The notes beneath the pieces are model-generated. The model was not told the origin of the DNA and did not search any database. It saw nothing but the letters and a program-made list of their open reading frames with translations. From positions 310,001-374,000 of the forward strand of contig JAPFFF010000068.1 in assembly GCA_039105265.1 (NCBI GenBank): a stretch of 64,000 nucleotides of DNA, written 5' to 3'. The translations under genes were made by a program, and so were the position numbers. The DNA comes from Tritrichomonas musculus. Lineage: Eukaryota > Parabasalia > Tritrichomonadida > Tritrichomonadidae. Below, one piece after another: positions 28,400 through 38,547 of the stretch; position 1 is the first letter of the stretch; every line of letters starts with the position of its first letter.

Positions 28400-31120
28400 G
28401 TATGGATATATTAGTATGGATATATTAGTATGGATATATTAGTATGGATATATTAGTATGGATATATTAGTATGGATATATTAGCATGGATATATTAGTA
28501 TGGATATATTAGTATGGATATATTAGTATGGATATATTAGTATGGATATATTAGTATGGATATATTAGTATGGATATATTAGTATGGATATATTAGTATG
28601 GATATATTAGTATGGATATATTAGTATGGATATATTAGTATGGATATATTAGTATGGATATATTAGTATGGATATATTAGTATGGATATATTAGTATGGA
28701 TATATTAGCATAGATGTATTAGCATGGATATATTAGTATAGATATATTAGTATAGATGTATTAGCATAGATGTATTAGCATAGATGTATTAGCATGGATA
28801 TATTAGTATGGATATATTAGTATGGATATATTAGTATGGATATATTAGTATGGATATATTAGTATGGATATATTAGTATGGATATATTAGTATGGATATA
28901 TTAGTATGGATATATTAGTATGGATATATTAGTATGGATATATTAGTATGGATATATTAGTATGGATATATTAGTATGGATATATTAGTATAGATGTATT
29001 AGTATGGATGTATTAGCATGGATATATTAGTATGGATGTATTAGTATAGATGTATTAGTATAGATGTATTAGCATGGATATATTAGTATGGATGCATTAG
29101 TATGGATGCATTAGCATGGATATATTAGCATGGATATATTAGCATAGATGTATTAGCATGGATATATTAGTATGGATATATTAGTATGGATATATTAGTA
29201 TGGATATATTAGTATGGATATATTAGTATGGATATATTAGTATGGATATATTAGTATGGATATATTAGTATGGATATATTAGTATGGATATATTAGTATA
29301 GATATATTAGTATGGATATATTAGTATGGATATATTAGTATGGATATATTAGTATGGATATATTAGTATAGATATATTAGTATGGATATATTAGTATGGA
29401 TATATTAGTATGGATATATTAGTATGGATATATTAGTATGGATATATTAGTATGGATATATTAGTATGGATATATTAGTATGGATATATTAGTATGGATA
29501 TATTAGCATGGATATATTAGTATGGATATATTAGTATGGATATATTAGTATGGATATATTAGTATGGATATATTAGTATGGATATATTAGCATGGATATA
29601 TTAGTATGGATATATTAGTATGGATATATTAGTATGGATATATTAGTATGGATATATTAGTATGGATATATTAGTATGGATATATTAGCATAGATGTATT
29701 AGCATGGATATATTAGTATAGATATATTAGTATAGATGTATTAGCATAGATGTATTAGCATGGATATATTAGTATGGATATATTAGTATGGATATATTAG
29801 TATGGATATATTAGTATGGATATATTAGTATGGATATATTAGTATGGATATATTAGTATGGATATATTAGTATGGATATATTAGTATGGATATATTAGTA
29901 TGGATATATTAGTATGGATATATTAGTATGGATATATTAGTATAGATGTATTAGTATGGATGTATTAGCATGGATATATTAGTATGGATGTATTAGTATA
30001 GATGTATTAGTATAGATGTATTAGCATGGATATATTAGTATGGATGCATTAGTATGGATGCATTAGCATGGATATATTAGCATGGATATATTAGCATAGA
30101 TGTATTAGCATGGATATATTAGTATGGATATATTAGTATAGATGTATTAGCATAGATGTATTAGCATGGATATATTAGTATGGATATATTAGTATGGATA
30201 TATTAGTATGGATATATTAGTATGGATATATTAGTATGGATATATTAGTATGGATATATTAGTATGGATATATTAGTATGGATATATTAGTATGGATATA
30301 TTAGTATGGATATATTAGTATGGATATATTAGTATGGATATATTAGTATGGATATATTAGTATGGATATATTAGTATGGATATATTAGTATGGATATATT
30401 AGTATGGATATATTAGTATGGATATATTAGCATGGATATATTAGTATGGATATATTAGTATGGATATATTAGTATGGATATATTAGTATGGATATATTAG
30501 TATGGATATATTAGTATGGATATATTAGCATAGATGTATTAGCATGGATATATTAGTATAGATATATTAGTATAGATGTATTAGCATAGATGTATTAGCA
30601 TGGATATATTAGTATGGATATATTAGTATGGATATATTAGTATGGATATATTAGTATGGATATATTAGTATGGATATATTAGTATGGATATATTAGTATG
30701 GATATATTAGTATGGATATATTAGTATGGATATATTAGTATGGATATATTAGTATGGATATATTAGTATGGATATATTAGTATGGATATATTAGTATAGA
30801 TATATTAGTATGGATATATTAGTATGGATATATTAGTATGGATATATTAGTATGGATATATTAGTATGGATATATTAGTATGGATATATTAGTATGGATA
30901 TATTAGTATGGATATATTAGTATGGATATATTAGTATGGATATATTAGTATGGATGTATTAGCATGGATATATTAGTATAGATGTATTAGTATAGATGTA
31001 TTAGTATAGATGTATTAGCATGGATATATTAGTATGGATGCATTAGTATGGATGCATTAGCATGGATATATTAGCATGGATATATTAGCATGGATATATT
31101 AGCATGGATATATTAGCATG
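28400..31120. repeat. 14-bp minisatellite array, about 194 units, with higher-order structure
   Basis: The consensus unit is TATGGATATATTAG, with variants TATAGATGTATTAG, CATGGATATATTAG and TATGGATGCATTAG. Variant blocks recur in the same order: a CATAGATG block at ~28710, ~29690 and ~30530 (spacings 980 and 840 bp, i.e. 70 and 60 units), and a GATGCATTAG pair at 29091, 30043 and 31037 (68 and 71 units). This indicates duplication of ~1-kb blocks. The array spans from the end of element A to the start of element C. No coding content. Confidence 0.95.
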
Positions 31121-31167
31121 AGTAGTATAGTATAGGCGGTGTCTCATACTTCGCCACCGCCTACACT
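31121..31167 (+). repeat. Terminal stem-loop of element C
   Basis: Positions 31129-31141 (AGTATAGGCGGTG) pair with 31155-31167 (CACCGCCTACACT), 12 of 13 bases, leaving a 13-nt loop. Beyond the first 16 bases the sequence is unrelated to the B/D terminus, yet the hairpin starts at the same distance (9 nt) from the end. Confidence 0.8.
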
Positions 31168-32276
31168 GCTCGCCACCAAGCTCAGGTACACCTTCGCTTG
31201 GGCCTCGCTACCCGGCCAAATACCCTCTGAAAACCTATCGTAAGTACACACTCTCTACTTTCACTATTCTGCCAATGTCATTTCCAAGGTATGGAGTAGT
31301 TTTTGAGCTTTCTAATGGTGTTTTTTGAATTCTACACCAGAAAATACCATATTTCTTGTATAGGCACGACCCCGAAATATTGAGTTTTGATTGAGTTAAT
31401 ATTTTCTCTCAAATATTTTTATGCCAGAAGTATATTTTTTTCTCTCAAATATTTTGAAAAGATTTTATAAAAATATTCTTAAAAAGTTAACTAGACACCA
31501 AGATATAAATTTTGATACCTGATTTAAGAGTAAAATTTTTTCATTCCATGTCGATCCCACCTTGATCCCACCTTGATCCCACCCCGATCCCACCTCAACC
31601 ATAAAATTTTCATCAAATTTGAGAAATAAAATTTTTTCCTTTAAAATTATAATATTTGTGAAAGAAAATTTTATTAATAAATTGATAGATAAAATTTTTT
31701 ATTATTTTTACAAGGTTATGGTTATAATTTATTAAAATTAATTTTTATAAAAAATGTCGGACTTTCCACCAAATATTTCCATTGAGCTATGACCCCATAC
31801 AAGAATATTTTTGGATGGTTTATTTTTAAAACTAAATTCTGAATATATTCTTTGAGTTATTACAATATATTTCAATATTTATTTGGTTTTATATTTATTC
31901 AAAATTGAGTTTCCATCTTTGTCTATGCGTGTGTCGTAATGGTTAAACTCCCTACCTAACATCCTAGGTTCGACATATATCCGGAACGCATTTTTTCTGA
32001 GTTATGAGAAAGAGTGGACTTTGAGTGAAATCTGTGAAAACTTGGATTTGTGGCTAAGTTGTGAGTTGTTCGTTAACAATTATTCCGCAAACAAAAAACT
32101 TATTGAGTTAAGTTTCCATCTTCCTGATCGAGGCCATTAACTTCCCCTAGTTAACGGACGGCTCCTTTCAATATGGATTTCATTTGGAGTAGATCTCTTT
32201 TATAAGTAATTCAGAAAAAGGCCTCTCAGGGTTGGTTTTTGCACTTTTGTTTTTATATTTTAATATTTTTATAAAA
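31168..32276. other. 1.1-kb non-coding left region of element C
   Basis: No gene recognised. It contains an 11-bp tandem repeat (GATCCCACCTT type, four to five copies, ~31553-31600), AT-rich tracts, and a tRNA-like stretch at ~31925-31992 with a GGTTCGA box and ATGCGT/ACGCAT ends followed by T6. In B and D the equivalent space is only ~250 bp and unrelated, so this is specific to C. Confidence 0.55.
31553..31600 (+). repeat. 11-bp tandem repeat (GATCCCACCTT)
   Basis: Four to five adjacent units with small differences, C-rich on the plus strand, in an otherwise AT-rich region. Confidence 0.8.
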
Positions 32277-33614
32277 ATGTATCCAACACTTAATCCCGCA
32301 GAAGAACAAACACCTATACCAATTGAATATGCTTACTTTTTAGAAGATGGAGAACAAGACCCAAGCAAACCTAATCGATATTACTTTAATTTTCCTCAAG
32401 AATGGTGTACTTCAAATAGAGGGGAGTCAATTGTAGGCGTGAGAAGTATTTATTTAATGGCTCGAAGAAGAAAATTAGAATTTGATTTTAGCATTCGAAA
32501 ATATTTGAGGAAGGACTTTGATGAACTAAAGGCAAAGGAAGAAAAGGCAGAGGATAAAGATAAAGAAATAAATAATGACGAAATATATGACAAATTACCA
32601 AAAAAATCAAAAATAGAATTAACAATCCATGTTATATCTTGGTTATCGACTGATAATGATATGAGAAAAATATTTGATGATATAAATAACCAATTAAATA
32701 AAAAATTTGAGGAATTTAATGAAATTAATAAAAATGAATATAAAATAACAACTGATGACCTAAAAACAATATATGAACAATATAAAGCTATCACTAAAGA
32801 ATATATCAATCCATTATTTGGACGTTTTTATTTTGTGAAAGATGTGTTAACATTTCTATTTAATGCCCGAGAAAAGTATCAAGAATATCAAACAAAAATC
32901 GATAATTGGTTTAAAGAGCATAAAGAAAAGATTGTTCCCCTCTTTCACCAAGATAAGATTGATAGAAGCCCAAGCGATTTTCAAATGGATGGATATTATG
33001 ATTATGAAAAGAAGGCATTTGTCGAAACCATTTTTTCACCACAGAACTTAGAAAAAAATACAATTTCCAAACCATCATTTATATATATGGCACCAGAGAT
33101 AACAGATTATGAACCTACACCAACACCTACACCAACACCAACACCTACACCTACACCTACACCAAAACCAATACCAGGGGAAAATGATTTTGTCGAATTA
33201 TGTCTATACTATGTTGATTTCAAGATTAATTTTAGAGAAAGTGATAGAACTGATTCTAACTATAAGAATACTGATTTTGCTGATTTATTTAATATAGGAG
33301 ATAAACCATATCAAAATAATCCATATAAATTTAATGATAAATGGTGCAGAAGATTAGATTTTAAAAATATTTGGGATAGACATTCGTGTAAAGTATATTC
33401 ATCAATAGCTGAGCAATCAAATAAATATTATTTAGGTAATAGTCAAATATACTTCAGTCCTATCAAGTACTTCAAACTGAACTCAAATGATCAAAGATTT
33501 TGGATAGAATTATATTCAGGGCGTCATAATAATATTCCGGTTCTGGTACCAAACAATGAATCATTTGTCATTGAAATGCAATTATTACCATTTAAGAAGA
33601 TGCTTTACATTTAA
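32277..33614 (+). CDS. Penton-like minor capsid protein with Pro-Thr repeat insert (element C)
   Basis: 445 codons from ATG 32277 (MYPTLNPAEEQTPIPIEY); a TTT-rich frame extends upstream but the homologues start here. N- and C-terminal regions match the 313-residue B and D proteins (RYYFNFPQEWCTSNRGESIV; NIWDRHSCKVYSSIAEQS; FKLNSNDQRFWIELYSG; NESFVIEMQLLPF). The middle is ~130 residues longer and Lys/Glu-rich, with a run of about nine Pro-Thr pairs (~res 282-300), encoded by an ACACCT/ACACCA microsatellite. The additions fall between jelly-roll strands, so the fold may be kept. The gene lies immediately before the integrase (11-bp gap). Confidence 0.7.
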   Translation: MYPTLNPAEEQTPIPIEYAYFLEDGEQDPSKPNRYYFNFPQEWCTSNRGESIVGVRSIYLMARRRKLEFDFSIRKYLRKDFDELKAKEEKAEDKDKEINNDEIYDKLPKKSKIELTIHVISWLSTDNDMRKIFDDINNQLNKKFEEFNEINKNEYKITTDDLKTIYEQYKAITKEYINPLFGRFYFVKDVLTFLFNAREKYQEYQTKIDNWFKEHKEKIVPLFHQDKIDRSPSDFQMDGYYDYEKKAFVETIFSPQNLEKNTISKPSFIYMAPEITDYEPTPTPTPTPTPTPTPTPKPIPGENDFVELCLYYVDFKINFRESDRTDSNYKNTDFADLFNIGDKPYQNNPYKFNDKWCRRLDFKNIWDRHSCKVYSSIAEQSNKYYLGNSQIYFSPIKYFKLNSNDQRFWIELYSGRHNNIPVLVPNNESFVIEMQLLPFKKMLYI

Positions 33615-33625
33615 GACTAATTTAA

Positions 33626-34711
33626 ATGAACAAAAAGCATTTTAAGACAATTAATGAGCTTCATTCTTTTTTTCCTTGGAGATCTGCCTCTAAATTTGTT
33701 CCACTCGCAAAACGATATGGATTCACAGAAGAAGCCGCATTAGATTATTTAAGGAAGATAGTACATGATGTAAAGGTACCTAAAGCAAAGTTTATGAATA
33801 TCTATTCTAAACACTCTGGAGGATATCAAATGGACACATTCATCAATGATAAGACAAAGGATGGTCTCAACTATTTGATGCTAATTAATATTAACACAAG
33901 AAAAGCATATTGTTATCCAATGAAGGGGAAAGGTGCAAAAGAGGTAGCCCAGGCATTAAATAAATTTTTTGAGGACGAGCCAGATGTCTATTCGATAACA
34001 TCAGACCAGGATGCTGCTTACTTGTCCAATGATGTATTACAGTTGATGAAGACCAAAAATATTGTTTACACTACTACCGAGGATAATAATCATAATGTAC
34101 TAGGTATCATAAATAGGTTCATGAGAACGATTAGAGAAATGGTAGGCGAGAACCGGTTCATCAATGAGAAAGAAATGGATAGTTTAATAGATTCATACAA
34201 CAATTCTCCCCACAGGTCATTGGACTATAAGATACCAAACGAGATGACAGAGAAAGATGAAAAAGAATATGTAAAAACCAAGTCGCAAAACAATCCATAT
34301 GACTTTAAACCAAATGATAGAGTTAGAATTATTCAAGCCAAGGAACCATTTTCGAAGCGCAGGAACAAGGTAAGCAAGAAAGCATATATAGTTGATTCAA
34401 AGGCTGGGAACCAATTTATAATTAAGTCCAAAGATGAGTCAATAGACAAACTCCCTGGTTATAGGTTAATCAAGACACAAAACAAAAATATTGCACAAAC
34501 ACTTAAGGGAGGCAAGAGAGGTATTGTGGAGAAGATTATTTCTTATGATACAACAAAGAACAAATATAAAATTAAATACAGCGAAGGAACAGAAGACATC
34601 ATACCGGCTAAAAATTTACGAGAAGGTGCTCCAACAAAGCTATCTAATCTTGAAGTGGATTACTGGTCAAAGAAGAAAAATATACCCAACAATATAAAAA
34701 AATGGATTTAA
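33626..34711 (+). CDS. Retroviral-type (RVE) integrase, element C
   Basis: 361 codons, ATG at 33626 in context TTTAAATG. Highly similar to the B and D enzymes over the whole length. Asp in GGYQMDTFIND, Asp in YSITSDQDAAYLS, and Asn at the DD35E glutamate position (LGIINRFMRTIREM). N terminus MNKKHFKTINELHSFFPW resembles D more than B. The C-terminal basic and SH3-like region is present (RGIVEKIISYDTTKNKYKIK). The reading frame is intact. Confidence 0.9.
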   Translation: MNKKHFKTINELHSFFPWRSASKFVPLAKRYGFTEEAALDYLRKIVHDVKVPKAKFMNIYSKHSGGYQMDTFINDKTKDGLNYLMLININTRKAYCYPMKGKGAKEVAQALNKFFEDEPDVYSITSDQDAAYLSNDVLQLMKTKNIVYTTTEDNNHNVLGIINRFMRTIREMVGENRFINEKEMDSLIDSYNNSPHRSLDYKIPNEMTEKDEKEYVKTKSQNNPYDFKPNDRVRIIQAKEPFSKRRNKVSKKAYIVDSKAGNQFIIKSKDESIDKLPGYRLIKTQNKNIAQTLKGGKRGIVEKIISYDTTKNKYKIKYSEGTEDIIPAKNLREGAPTKLSNLEVDYWSKKKNIPNNIKKWI

Positions 34712-34721
34712 CCACAAATAA

Positions 34722-35576
34722 ATGTCTAAACAAATAATGAAAGAAGTGGAATCCTTAATCCAAAAGACAATGAAGAAGAACCAGAAAGAGATAGAGGCAG
34801 CATTGATGAAGCCATTACATCCTTCCTATCCTTTTAGTACGAATGGAATTTATTTTCTTATTGGTAAACCAGGTGCAGGTAAGAGTTATTGGTTGTGGAA
34901 ACACATACTAATTACTGAACGTCTATTTAAGCATCCGTACTATCAAAAAATAATATTTTGCTCAAGTTCTGGAAAAGCAGACAAAACGGCTGAGGCAATG
35001 AGTAAAGAGGTAAAGACACCAATAGTATATCTTAATGAAGCCCAATTGATGGATTACCTAAAGAAACACCTCAAAAGAAAAATAAAATATTATGCAATGG
35101 TTAAACATGTATTATCTAAGATGAAGGAAACAAATGAAGAAATGCAGAGACTTATAAACAAGCACTCCCTCCAAGAAATAGATGATAGAATAGTATATAT
35201 AGCCAATAAGTTAGTAAAATACCAAACATCATCTTACCCATATAACACACTAATAATATTGGATGACTGTGCAGGAAGCGATTTGTTAACACATAATAAT
35301 ACAGAATTCCTTAGACTATTAACCAAGACAAGACATTATAATATTACCTGCATCATGGCTATTCAGACAATCAGATTCGTACACATAAATGCAAAAAGAT
35401 TGGCCACGGATATCATATGCTATAGTGGATACTCAGAAGAAGATTTTACTTCCTTGCTTCAACAAACAAATAACAACCTTAATATCAAGAAGACGGTAAA
35501 AGAATATTTACAGCATAGAGATCTTCATTCAAAATTTATTATGAACATAACCGCCAATAAATATTACTTTGACTGA
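34722..35576 (+). CDS. FtsK/HerA-type DNA-packaging ATPase (element C)
   Basis: 284 codons, ATG at 34722 (context AATAAATG), 10 bp after the integrase. Walker A FLIGKPGAGKSYW (~45-57), a basic middle (LKKHLKRKIKYY), Walker B TLIILDDCAGSD (~178-189), and the downstream IMAIQTIRFVHINAKRLATD segment typical of the sensor region. The C-terminal part (YSGYSEEDFTSLLQQTNNN...) is complete, unlike B. It is the genome-packaging motor of Polinton/NCLDV-type virions. Intact. Confidence 0.9.
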   Translation: MSKQIMKEVESLIQKTMKKNQKEIEAALMKPLHPSYPFSTNGIYFLIGKPGAGKSYWLWKHILITERLFKHPYYQKIIFCSSSGKADKTAEAMSKEVKTPIVYLNEAQLMDYLKKHLKRKIKYYAMVKHVLSKMKETNEEMQRLINKHSLQEIDDRIVYIANKLVKYQTSSYPYNTLIILDDCAGSDLLTHNNTEFLRLLTKTRHYNITCIMAIQTIRFVHINAKRLATDIICYSGYSEEDFTSLLQQTNNNLNIKKTVKEYLQHRDLHSKFIMNITANKYYFD

Positions 35577-35588
35577 TATTAAAAGACA

Positions 35589-36275
35589 ATGGAAGCAGTT
35601 TCTGATACTGGAAGGATTGAACAACCAACACCTGAGCCAACACCGAAATCTGAAGGAATATCTGGACAAACCGGTCCAATGCCTCTCCAAAAATCTGAAG
35701 GAATATCTGGGAAAGTTGCACCAAATACCACCAATTCACAAGGATTAATTGGTAAATTTAGAAATTGGTATACAAATAGAAAAACACAAATTATAAATAA
35801 AGCAAATGATATAATAGATAAAGGCATTAATACTGTAAAAGAGGGATATAAGAAAGGGACAGAGAAAGTAAATCAGGCTATAGAATGGGTTGATAAAAAT
35901 AAGGAAGGATTAGCCAAAACGGCAGGATATGGATTTAAAGTAATTGGGCAAATGACAGGAGTTGATAATTTTAAAAATGCAGGGGATACATTAATTGAAG
36001 CTGGAAATGATATATCAAATAAAAGTGATAAAGATAAGTACTTTAAATATTTATTGGAAAAACAGGGACAATTTTTTGGAAACAAATACATTACTCAATC
36101 AAATTTCCCTCGTATTTATTATGGAAGGAAACCATCAGGGTATAAAATATATCAAAAAAGAAATAAATATATAGATGAAGAGGAAGCAAAAATAGCAAGA
36201 TTGAAAAAGCAAATACAATACAATCAGAATAAAACCACTAAAAGTTCAAAGAAATCGAGAAAAACAAAGAAATGA
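35589..36275 (+). CDS. Basic Gly-rich protein, candidate internal virion protein (element C)
   Basis: 228 codons, ATG at 35589. The N-terminal ~50 residues carry two copies of KSEGISG(Q/K). Residues ~55-130 are amphipathic and Gly/Lys-rich, and the conserved signature FPRIYYGRKPSGYKI (~res 173-187) is shared with the D protein at 51857. The C terminus is strongly basic (SSKKSRKTKK). The slot between ATPase and capsid gene is where Polintons keep small virion genes. A membrane-active or DNA-binding core protein is plausible, not shown. Confidence 0.6.
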   Translation: MEAVSDTGRIEQPTPEPTPKSEGISGQTGPMPLQKSEGISGKVAPNTTNSQGLIGKFRNWYTNRKTQIINKANDIIDKGINTVKEGYKKGTEKVNQAIEWVDKNKEGLAKTAGYGFKVIGQMTGVDNFKNAGDTLIEAGNDISNKSDKDKYFKYLLEKQGQFFGNKYITQSNFPRIYYGRKPSGYKIYQKRNKYIDEEEAKIARLKKQIQYNQNKTTKSSKKSRKTKK

Positions 36276-36312
36276 AAACTCGTGCAAATATAAACATTTT
36301 TTATCAATTTAA

Positions 36313-37692
36313 ATGAGCAAAAGAGTACCACAAAGTAAAAGATTACAGGTAATACAAAAGTGGCTGAATGGACGAGAGGATCCAGAATATGAAGTATTTC
36401 CTACAAAAAAAGAGGGTAAGTATATTGTTCGCCCACGTAAAGAACCATTAGCTAATGGTATCACTATCTATACCCAGAACTTTGGTTGTGAAGAATCGTT
36501 CTTAACTGCATGTTGTGCGAATGAAACAACAAAGAGAGCAGATGTATATTCAAAGGCAAGACATAAAGATATATGGAATGGTAAATCAGGCAGCAGAACA
36601 GGATTTATTGTTGATTTTGCAGAAAAATGGGAAGACAAAAAATATAAAATTCACTTGAAGATTGATTTAAGAAGGTTCTTACCATTATCAAATATTAAAT
36701 ACCTTCCAGCATTCGCAGGCAAAATTGAACTCCGATTATTCTTTTCATGTGCTGGTATGGTATGTTGTCCTATGGGTCCTGAAAAAGCCTTTGATTATGA
36801 TTATAGTGTCAATTCAAAATATAAATTAAATGAAATTACTAATGAATTTATCCCAATTGGTGAACCAATTAAAATGTATACTGATAAACCAACTGCTAAA
36901 GATGGAGTAACAGAACTTACAGTAGAAAATAGAACATTTCAGGAAGTTGATTACTCCGTTACTGAGTGTTCATCTATTATCCCTTGCTTTGGTATAGAGG
37001 ATAATATTTACTCTAGTCTTGTTCAAAGGTATGCAGACCCAACTCATCCACTTACATTTCCAACCCAAACGATATCTATTTACACTACTACTACTCCATT
37101 AAATAATCCGAATGACAAGACTACTTGCACAATCACTCCTCGCTTTGTTGATTCGATATACCTATTATTCCCTGTGAAGCATACTCATCATACATACTTT
37201 AAGAATCCTAACTTTAAGTCCTTCCAATTAAACTGTGGAGGTTATGGTAACATTCCTGCAAAACCATTTGGCACGACAGATGAATACCCAGAGTTCTTAG
37301 AATATTGTCAGAACGCAATGAACGTGAATGGACAAAGTGGTTTTAATAAGGAAGTGGTAAACAGTTTAACTCATTGTGATAGAGATAAGACTACTAATAA
37401 ACCAATATTTGGTTATTCGAAGGGAATTTATTCAAATGACAAGAGTAGTTTCTTTATCGGATTACCTACAGAAACTGATAATACATATCAACAAGGATTA
37501 ACCTCTTTGTCACCTATTAATTTTGAAATAAATGTAACACAAGAAACTGGTGACAATACATATGCAAAAGCTACTCAAACCCCACCTTTAATTTGTCTCT
37601 TGTTTGATTCATCTATATCTATCTTAGTTCAACCAAATGGAATGCCACCTTTAGTTCGCTTAGGGAACTATGATCTGACCTCAAGGGATTAA
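36313..37692 (+). pseudogene. Capsid gene fusion: start of the MSKRVPQ gene joined to a 5'-truncated major capsid gene (element C)
   Basis: 459 codons. Residues 1 to ~51 match the beginning of the D protein at 52668 (MSKRVPQSKRLQ...RPRKEPL). From residue ~52 (NGITIYTQNFGCEES) the sequence matches the D capsid protein from about residue 125 to its end. Compared with D, ~1.5 kb has been lost: most of the 202-residue gene, the HNH gene and the first ~124 capsid residues. The junction is in frame, so one open frame remains. The remaining capsid part includes KYKIHLKIDLRRFLPLSN and GKIELRLFFSCAGMVCCP. The product lacks the beginning of the first jelly roll and is unlikely to assemble. Confidence 0.85.
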
Positions 37693-37761
37693 GTAACAAA
37701 AATAATTGCGTCTTTCTAATTTAATTTTATTTTTTTATTATCACTATACATAAATACCAAA

Positions 37762-38547
37762 ATGACAGAAGAACAAGCAATCGAATTTGTTACAATAAAT
37801 GAGTATCCTGATTATGAGATCTTAAATGATTTTCCCTATACCATTCGAAGAAAAGATAATCATTATGTTGTCAAAGAATGCATAAACAAAAGCAATGGTT
37901 ATGCAAGTGTGTGTATTAATAGCAACAAGATCAACAAACATCAAATCATAGCAAAGCAATTCTTACCTAATCCGAATAATCTTCCTCAAGTTGATCACCT
38001 TAATAAAGATAGATCTGATTATCATTTATCGAACTTACGTTGGGTTTCAGTAAGAGAGAACATGAGAAACAAGTCATCAAACAACGGTGTTTCATATGAA
38101 TTTATAGACAATATACCAGACGAAGCAATTGTTATTACTCACTATAATTTGAAAAAGGAAAGAAGAGTATTTGCTGAAAAAGAATATTATTACTATTATA
38201 ATGAAGAAGCTGAAGAAGATATCTTTTACCAAAGGATAACTGATGAAGTTTATAGAATTATGTATATTAATACAGCTAAAGGAGGACGTAAATTCATTGT
38301 GACAAGAGACATAAATAATACTAAAACAACATTCTACATCCATACTTTCAAACAACAATACGGATTAGACAAAAAAATTTTATTTATATTTTTTTATTTC
38401 CATACAAAATGGAGCAACAATTCAAGGTATATGATTACATCAATAATGTTATTTCCCTCGCTGATAACCCAGAAGATTTTAAGGAAAGTAATTTCGCTAT
38501 CCTTTGCGATAGATATCCAATTCAACTTTCAAAAAATAAATATTTAG
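37762..38547 (+). CDS. HNH homing endonuclease, NUMOD4-type, with run-on C terminus (element C)
   Basis: 261 codons, ATG at 37762. NUMOD4-like EYPDYEILNDFPYTIRRKD (~12-32), HNH core KHQIIAKQFLPNPNNLPQVD then HLNKDRSDYHLSNLRWVS, and the Tyr-rich segment EKEYYYYYNEEAEEDIFY. Homologues end at (F)KQQHDL or similar, about residue 205. Here the stop is replaced by GAC and the frame runs ~56 codons further, overlapping the next gene by 139 bp in another frame. The extra tail has no similarity to the other HNH proteins. It occupies the capsid/149-residue-gene interval, which is empty in D. Confidence 0.82.
   Translation: MTEEQAIEFVTINEYPDYEILNDFPYTIRRKDNHYVVKECINKSNGYASVCINSNKINKHQIIAKQFLPNPNNLPQVDHLNKDRSDYHLSNLRWVSVRENMRNKSSNNGVSYEFIDNIPDEAIVITHYNLKKERRVFAEKEYYYYYNEEAEEDIFYQRITDEVYRIMYINTAKGGRKFIVTRDINNTKTTFYIHTFKQQYGLDKKILFIFFYFHTKWSNNSRYMITSIMLFPSLITQKILRKVISLSFAIDIQFNFQKINI

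Noticed and set aside
644-28404. Target-site duplication of element A
   Set aside because: The flanks TGTTT and GTATG do not match; the left flank is rearranged and the right is a minisatellite.
28400-31120. CRISPR-like regular repeats
   Set aside because: Units are 14 bp in direct tandem without unique spacers; it is a minisatellite, and the genome context is eukaryotic transposons.
32232-32276. 15 extra codons before the C penton protein
   Set aside because: They encode a hydrophobic T-rich leader without similarity to B or D; MYPTLNPAEEQ is the shared start.
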